This document shows positions 23,655 through 29,285 of a stretch of 29,285 nucleotides of DNA, piece by piece (position 1 is the first letter of the stretch; each line of letters opens with the position of its first letter). The stretch spans positions 283,208 through 312,492 of the forward strand of contig NW_003129362.1 in the NCBI RefSeq assembly GCF_000003605.2, in the 5' to 3' direction. Position numbers and translations under genes: made by a program. Under the pieces are notes generated by a model. That model was given only the letters and a program-made list of their open reading frames with translations. It was not told the DNA's origin and searched no databases. Origin of the DNA: Saccoglossus kowalevskii. Lineage: Eukaryota; Hemichordata; Enteropneusta; Harrimaniidae.

Positions 23655-23702
23655 TGGGCGTGGTTTTGCAAAAGTGGGCGTGGTTCTAAAATATGGGCGA
23701 TT
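23655..23702 (+). promoter_or_regulatory. Three ~20-bp repeats with KLF/Sp-like GGGCGTGG motifs
   Basis: TGGGCGTGGTT occurs at 23655 and 23675, and a decayed copy TGGGCGATT at 23694. The spacing is 20 and 19 bases. GGGCGTGG matches the GT/GC-box type bound by KLF/Sp zinc-finger factors. No gene start is seen nearby. Confidence 0.35.
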
Positions 23703-24064
23703 TCAACATCAGTATATCACAATTCTCAGGCATATGGTCTCACTAGATACGACGGGCACCACTGTACTATTTGGTTAGTTGATCTACACGTTTAATTTAT
23801 AGTAGTAGCACGCCATTATGTTCGGAAAAAGAACAATACCCAGTAGTAGCGGGGCGACACGTATCAGAAATACACATGGCCACGATGTTCTTATCACTCC
23901 GCGTCCCTGTCCGCGAGTGATTTCCCACTCGACATGTGCGAACAACATAAAGGCTTCAGTGTATAATAAAATCAGCATATACTGCCTGATGCCCGAGGTG
24001 TGACGTCAATAGCAAGGAGGATAACGCTCCGTTGTGATCGAGTGCAAACGCACAACGACGTACA

Positions 24065-24091
24065 ACCATGGAAGGTAGTACCTTCCATGGT
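24065..24091. repeat. Perfect 27-bp palindrome
   Basis: Thirteen bases, ACCATGGAAGGTA, are followed by a single G and then their exact reverse complement. Related sequences occur elsewhere: AACCATGGAAGGTAGTA (17 bases) in inverse orientation at 919-935, and TAGTACCTTCCATG at 20904-20917. Confidence 0.7.
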
Positions 24092-24349
24092 ACAACATAC
24101 TACACATTTATATCAGATCTCTCGCCATCCCAATGTTTGTTCTGTACTCAAACTATTTATCTGAGACTTAAAGGGAAGTGTGCTTCAAATATTGAAACTG
24201 TCAACTGTACGACGTTCGGGGCTTAAATAAATATAAAACCTGAATTTTTTTATTCTTTGTGAATGCCATTAAATTTGTAATTTCATCTTTGAAAGATGAT
24301 CTCGAACTTAAGCTATTGGCTGCGTTCAATTTGAGAGTAAAAGCTTCGA

Positions 24350-24610
24350 TTCCATGTATGCAAATGAGGCCTTGTCGCGTATGCACTATACACGTTTCTG
24401 CAGTCAGCATGTGGAAGAAATGTTCACGCTATTTTGTTCTCGGTTGTATATACTAGGCGTCGCGGATAGGCAGATATTTCATGTATCATGGAAATGAGGA
24501 CTTGGCGCGCCAGCACTACACGCGTGTTCACAGTTAACACGTACGAGAAATGATCACGATATTTTGTATATACTGAAGACGAAGAATAGGTAGACATTCA
24601 CGTTTCATAC
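24350..24610. repeat. Diverged tandem duplication, period 130 bp, two copies
   Basis: Copy 1 (about 24350-24479) and copy 2 (about 24480-24609) share AAATGAGG (24362 and 24492), a GCACTA(T/C)ACACG block, GAAATG(T/A)TCACG(C/A)TATTTTGT and TATATACT, in the same order. The copies differ at many positions, so the duplication is old. No coding capacity is seen. Confidence 0.65.
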
Positions 24611-25492
24611 ACATATAACTACAGCATATCCTCAAAATAATAATAACTCATCTGATCCAGAGCTCGGGCCGGCTGAGAATCAATATGGATTTGGACACCG
24701 TGTGTAATTATAACACATACTGTAAGAGAAGACATCGAAAAAAAGTATTTGTGGAGGGGGCAGTAATGGGAATAAATGTGCATGAGAGCATGCTAGGTAA
24801 TAGAGTAATCATCACTGAATAGGAGTTGTTGTCAGACGAAGATAGTGACTGACTTAACGCATCGAAAAGGCAAATAAATGAGCCAGATTTCAATAGCCAG
24901 ATTTCCTATGAGAACTCATCAAAAGCAAATCAGCTTTCAACAATGGCGAGGCAAAATGGTTCTGGCGTTCTCTGTCATGAGGAGAATTTTGAAAATACGC
25001 CCTAATGGGAGCGAAAACGGATAATCCTCCTTTTTTTCAAGATGAATTATAACGAAAATTCCGCCTAAACAAATGAGCCGCGAGTCCGGAACTTAACAAT
25101 GATATGACGACATAATCTGACGATCGCGATTTTTTAGTAAAAAAAATCTTACAATTCCCTCAGTTCTTAAATCAATAAGACCTACGAATAAGTGTGTGGA
25201 TAAAATAATTCATCTATGATGTGGAAATGTACTCGGAAATGTGATTTCTGATTTTGATGAGCCGGAAATTGAAAAAAAAAAATCGTTCGACGGATTAGGC
25301 TGGCAATGCCCGGATTTCTATCAATATTGAGTATACAGTTACAGTTTTCTTCTGTAATATTTTGAGTATCGCATCACAATTACACGCCCTTTACTCAATG
25401 TACACATAAATATATGAGAAGGTGAAATTATGGTACAGGTATTAAAACATTGTCATGTACTTCGCTGTATTCGTATTTTATTGGAAATTATC

Positions 25493-25913
<421 letters not shown>

Positions 25914-26660
25914 CCCGGAATTATGTACACATTTACAAATTCATCACTCACTAATGCATCAAAGCTCGTGCCATGATGGTTTACACGAATCAATATATAT
26001 TTAAAAAAAGTTCTTCAGTCTTTGAAGGTAGAAATTTTGGCGTCGTACAACCAGCTACATACGTATAAGCTTGCAGTTTAATTTTTCATTTTATATTTTC
26101 ACATCCATAGTTTGGCCTACTTTAATACAGTTCGAGGTCTGTCAATGCAAATAGGCAATGCAGATTACAGACAAGATCAGTTATGTCTCCGAGTCCCCTA
26201 TCCGTTTAAACACAAACCATATTTTTACTAAAATGTATTTTTTTTGACAGAATCTAAAATAGACACCGTGAAAAAAATGGAAAATACATTTACACTGTTC
26301 AACCCCAAAGTACTAAGTAACTGTTTTAAAATTAAAAGATGCAAATACTAGTAGCCTCCATATTCCTTAATAAGCTTATAAACATTATAAATGTCATAAT
26401 CGGCGACATTGGTTGAGGAATAACCCGATACTCTGTCCTTGAAATTCGCTAGTTGAATTGCAGGTTTGTACTAAGTATCCCCCGGAATGCTAAGCTACGC
26501 ACGAGCCGGCGGAACCGTCTTTGATCAAAAAAAACTTGAATAGAGCGAGAAATCGTGTACCAGTTTTTATGACGTGGCGTCACGACGTACGTACTTTGTC
26601 CTACACCCCAAATGATAGTATCGTTCTTTGTGTGTCATAACTGTTTGTGTTTTTGTGCAG

Positions 26661-26775
26661 GTGATGTCATCATTCTTAATGCATCAATGCAGCTGGTGTC
26701 ATCATTCTTGGTACATCAATGCAAGTGATGTCATCGTTTCCCGAGTCAGTACTTGTAATGACATCATTCGTCATT
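26661..26775 (+). repeat. 32-bp tandem repeats with TGATGTCATC (bZIP-like) motifs
   Basis: GTCATC recurs at 26666, 26698 and 26730, a 32-base period. The units share TGTCATCATTCTT and ACATCAATGCA-like segments. A further, inverted copy, AATGACATCATTCG, is near 26757. The core TGATGTCATC resembles CRE/ATF-type bZIP sites. Just upstream, TGACGTGGCGTCA (26570-26582) holds two facing CRE-like half sites. Confidence 0.5.
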
Positions 26776-26794
26776 TACAACAGGACAGCACACA

Positions 26795-26800
26795 TATAAA
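26795..26800 (+). promoter_or_regulatory. Possible TATA box downstream of the bZIP-like repeats
   Basis: CACATATAAACAG contains TATAAA here, about 20 bases after the motif-rich repeats. An 86-codon hydrophobic open frame starts at 26852 (plus) and ends at 27112, with no recognisable family. The arrangement resembles a promoter, but each piece is common in AT-rich DNA. Confidence 0.15.
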
Positions 26801-28547
26801 CAGACGGAACATCGGCATGCCACCATTTACGAAAGACTCATTAACACAGTAATGCTAATAGTTTTATGTATGGTTATCAATCTAAATATATTTTATAAAA
26901 TTGTCTCTCGACTATATCTCCAGAGAGCAGTCTTACACATATACACTAAAACCACGGCCTTATTCTTCCTCGGCAGTATCTGTATTTACACTATCCTGTT
27001 TGGAGATATACTAGTACATCTTTCAATAACGTGCATTCAAAACATGTTCATTTCATCGCACGGGATAATTTTCACTTACAATATGTTTTCCCTGAAGATG
27101 TGTCAGAGATAACACATTGACTCTTCCGTATCTTTTACAACATACAGTATCTATGGTTACACATGACACAATGGAATGCTAGAACGACGCGTCATAATAA
27201 ATTGTCAGCGAATAACGAAATGTTAGTATAGTATGATAATTCAATCATTTAAGACCACATACATTTATTTCCCCCAAACGTGGCTTATGCACACATTGTA
27301 CGGACAACCAAGTATAAGAGTGCACACACACACACGACATGTATGAACAAATCACCAAAAACCATCCTTCAAATGCAGAATGTCCCGGATGTCCGTGAGA
27401 TGAGAGACAGTGCCAAATCTTTGTCGCTTGATTATATCGGCATTAGACGGCAAAGAGCAACGGTTCAATGGCGCTGATTTCCTTCTTTCGCATAAGAAGA
27501 TTATCTGGAGCCAGTGACTTGTTAAAATTCGAATGAAACAGGGGATTAGTGATCACCATTATTACTAATCTTGGATGGGGTTAATTGCGGTGCGGTTATC
27601 TCTCGCGCAGCATCGTGTCTCTCTCTGTGTGGCGGATAGTTTCAAAATCGATGATGAAGGGACATCTTTACATCTTGGTATAAGAATATTCGTTTTCACC
27701 AAAAATCAATGTCGCGAATGTTTGTGCTTATGTTATGTTTTCCCAGGTTCAAGTTCATAAAAGATGCCCGTTTAATAGTCTCGATTGGCAACACTTTGAT
27801 CTTTATATAGTAGGTCAGAGATCTTTTAGTGGTCTGAGAGTGACCGAATAAACATATAGGAAACAGGGGCTCTAATCTAACTTGTCATTTTCTAAGACCG
27901 CCAAGTTAGTTTATTTTTTAGTGAAAATAAGCTTTTCATGACCAAATGCAAGAATATCAAGTTTTCAGGTTGACAACATAATGCGTCAGATCTTACTTAC
28001 AGCTTACATTTACGCATCTAAATACGTCATATTCCCACACAGTAATCTCGTAAATTACTGATTTTCCTAACAATTAGACTAACTAAGTTTTTAGAAAATG
28101 GCAAATTGAATTAGATATCGGCCACACGTTGTTTGTTTACAGTGCTCTTCTTTATTTTCCTCACATGTGCTCTTGTTCAGTGGAAGAAAATAACAATTAT
28201 TATAATATTTATAACTTGTACAATTGATTCGTTCTACAAAAAAACACTACCCCTATGACATTCATCAGGTATCGTTCTCGTGTGATCCAAATAGTAGTCA
28301 GATTTGAAGTGATTTAAAACTGCTGAAGTCTAAATTGGTTGTGTATGTGTGCATTTGTGTGATATAATACGTCACTTCCTGTCTTCACGTGGCGATACGT
28401 GGTGTGAGGTGAATAAAATGTCGGGACACATGTATAAACATTGTGCCAAGGTAAGCTGTGGCATTTCACCACGTGAAACTGACGTGCCTGAACGGCAAAA
28501 TTAATTAGGTAGAAAACTACGAATTAGAAACTATAATTAGGTAAATA

Positions 28548-28593
28548 CAAAAAATAATAATAATGATAAAGATAATGATAATAATTATGATTA
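28548..28593. repeat. (AAT)/(GATAAT) low-complexity tract
   Basis: AATAATAATAATGATAAAG continues into GATAATGATAATAATTATG. It is a simple-sequence repeat. Confidence 0.8.
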
Positions 28594-29263
28594 GTTCACA
28601 TTTCATTGAATTGACTACAGGATATCCCATTGTAAGGGGTAACATAATTATGTTGTATATTAACCAGTCCCACGCGTGTTTGGCGGAGAGCGAGATTCAG
28701 GCGGTAGCTTGTTTTTAATGTGACCTCCCCACGAGACGTACTATCATGTTGTCGTGTCATCCGTTTTGAGACTGTAAACAGACACTAGGACTGCTGCGTT
28801 GAAGCGATTACACCCAGGCTTATCGTCACTAACCAGGATAACAGAGAACTCTATTCATTCACGTTTTCCATTCACCCAGCTGACATTTGAAATTGAAGCC
28901 TCCAAGACAGGACCCAAAGGGCGATCAAATTTCATTCATCTACGCTGCCATTTCAGAGATAGGACTATTCTTACAAGTTTGTCTCGTCAATTTCAATGAA
29001 TCGTCAGTAGTAACATTTGCTTCTCACTCATTACAACGTGGCGCCGGAGACGATATAAAGTTTAAAAAAAAAGACAAGAGAATAACAAACTGCTCACCCG
29101 CTTCAACTTTCGACAAACACGCATATTGTGAATTAGTAACATTACGACAAGAAATAGATAGCTACACTTCTTAGAATTGTATAATTTTGAATTATGAAAT
29201 ATTTCACCGGCACAGAACCATACGTAGTACGTTAACGAAAATAATTCATTTATACCCCAATAA

Positions 29264-29285
29264 CAACAACAACAACAACAACAAC
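29264..29285. repeat. (AAC)n microsatellite reaching the window end
   Basis: CAACAACAACAA repeats run off the right edge, so the full length is unknown. Confidence 0.9.

Noticed and set aside
26852-27112. 86-codon hydrophobic frame as a membrane protein gene
   Set aside because: AT-rich DNA readily gives Ile/Phe/Tyr-rich frames. No family resemblance or splice evidence, so it is mentioned only with the possible promoter.

Overview
This window is animal nuclear DNA, most likely from an invertebrate. It is AT-rich, almost free of long open frames, full of microsatellites and small inverted-repeat elements, and has intron-split genes. The species cannot be named from the sequence. There are no bacterial features such as operons or ribosome-binding sites.

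One gene is secure. It is a SIX-class homeobox gene of the Six4/5 subfamily on the minus strand, with coding parts at 20339-19693 (exon 1, SIX domain plus homeodomain) and 17402-17135 (exon 2, a short histidine-rich tail). The 2290-base intron has a good donor and acceptor in matching phase. An AATAAA lies 62 bases after the stop. The conceptual protein is 304 residues. Exon 2 is inferred here from splice signals and phase, because its tail is not a recognisable domain. A CCAAT box and an ETS-type site lie about 210-240 bases upstream of the start codon. A 152-bp MITE with a perfect 8-bp target duplication (hAT-like) sits about 380 bases upstream.

Region by region: 1-2410 is non-coding and holds a foldback element (1037-1419). 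A candidate signal-peptide first exon lies on the plus strand at 2411-2528, with several weak candidate downstream exons (3975, 8170, 9286, 9650). 5600-7670 is rich in repeats: two MITE-like elements, a C/G-run element with a 7-bp target duplication, and a block of interleaved inverted repeats. A GC-rich patch at 11340-11860 holds a 45-codon open frame. 11860-17066 shows nothing certain except a candidate plus-strand exon facing the Six4/5 3' end. 20880-29285 has no recognisable gene but carries tandem repeats with regulatory-looking motifs (23655-23702, 24350-24610, 26661-26775), a 27-bp palindrome and a 421-bp tetranucleotide array.

No new multi-gene system is visible. The observations most worth checking are the compact Six4/5 gene model, the MITEs with clean target duplications, and the possible secreted or membrane protein gene starting at 2411.
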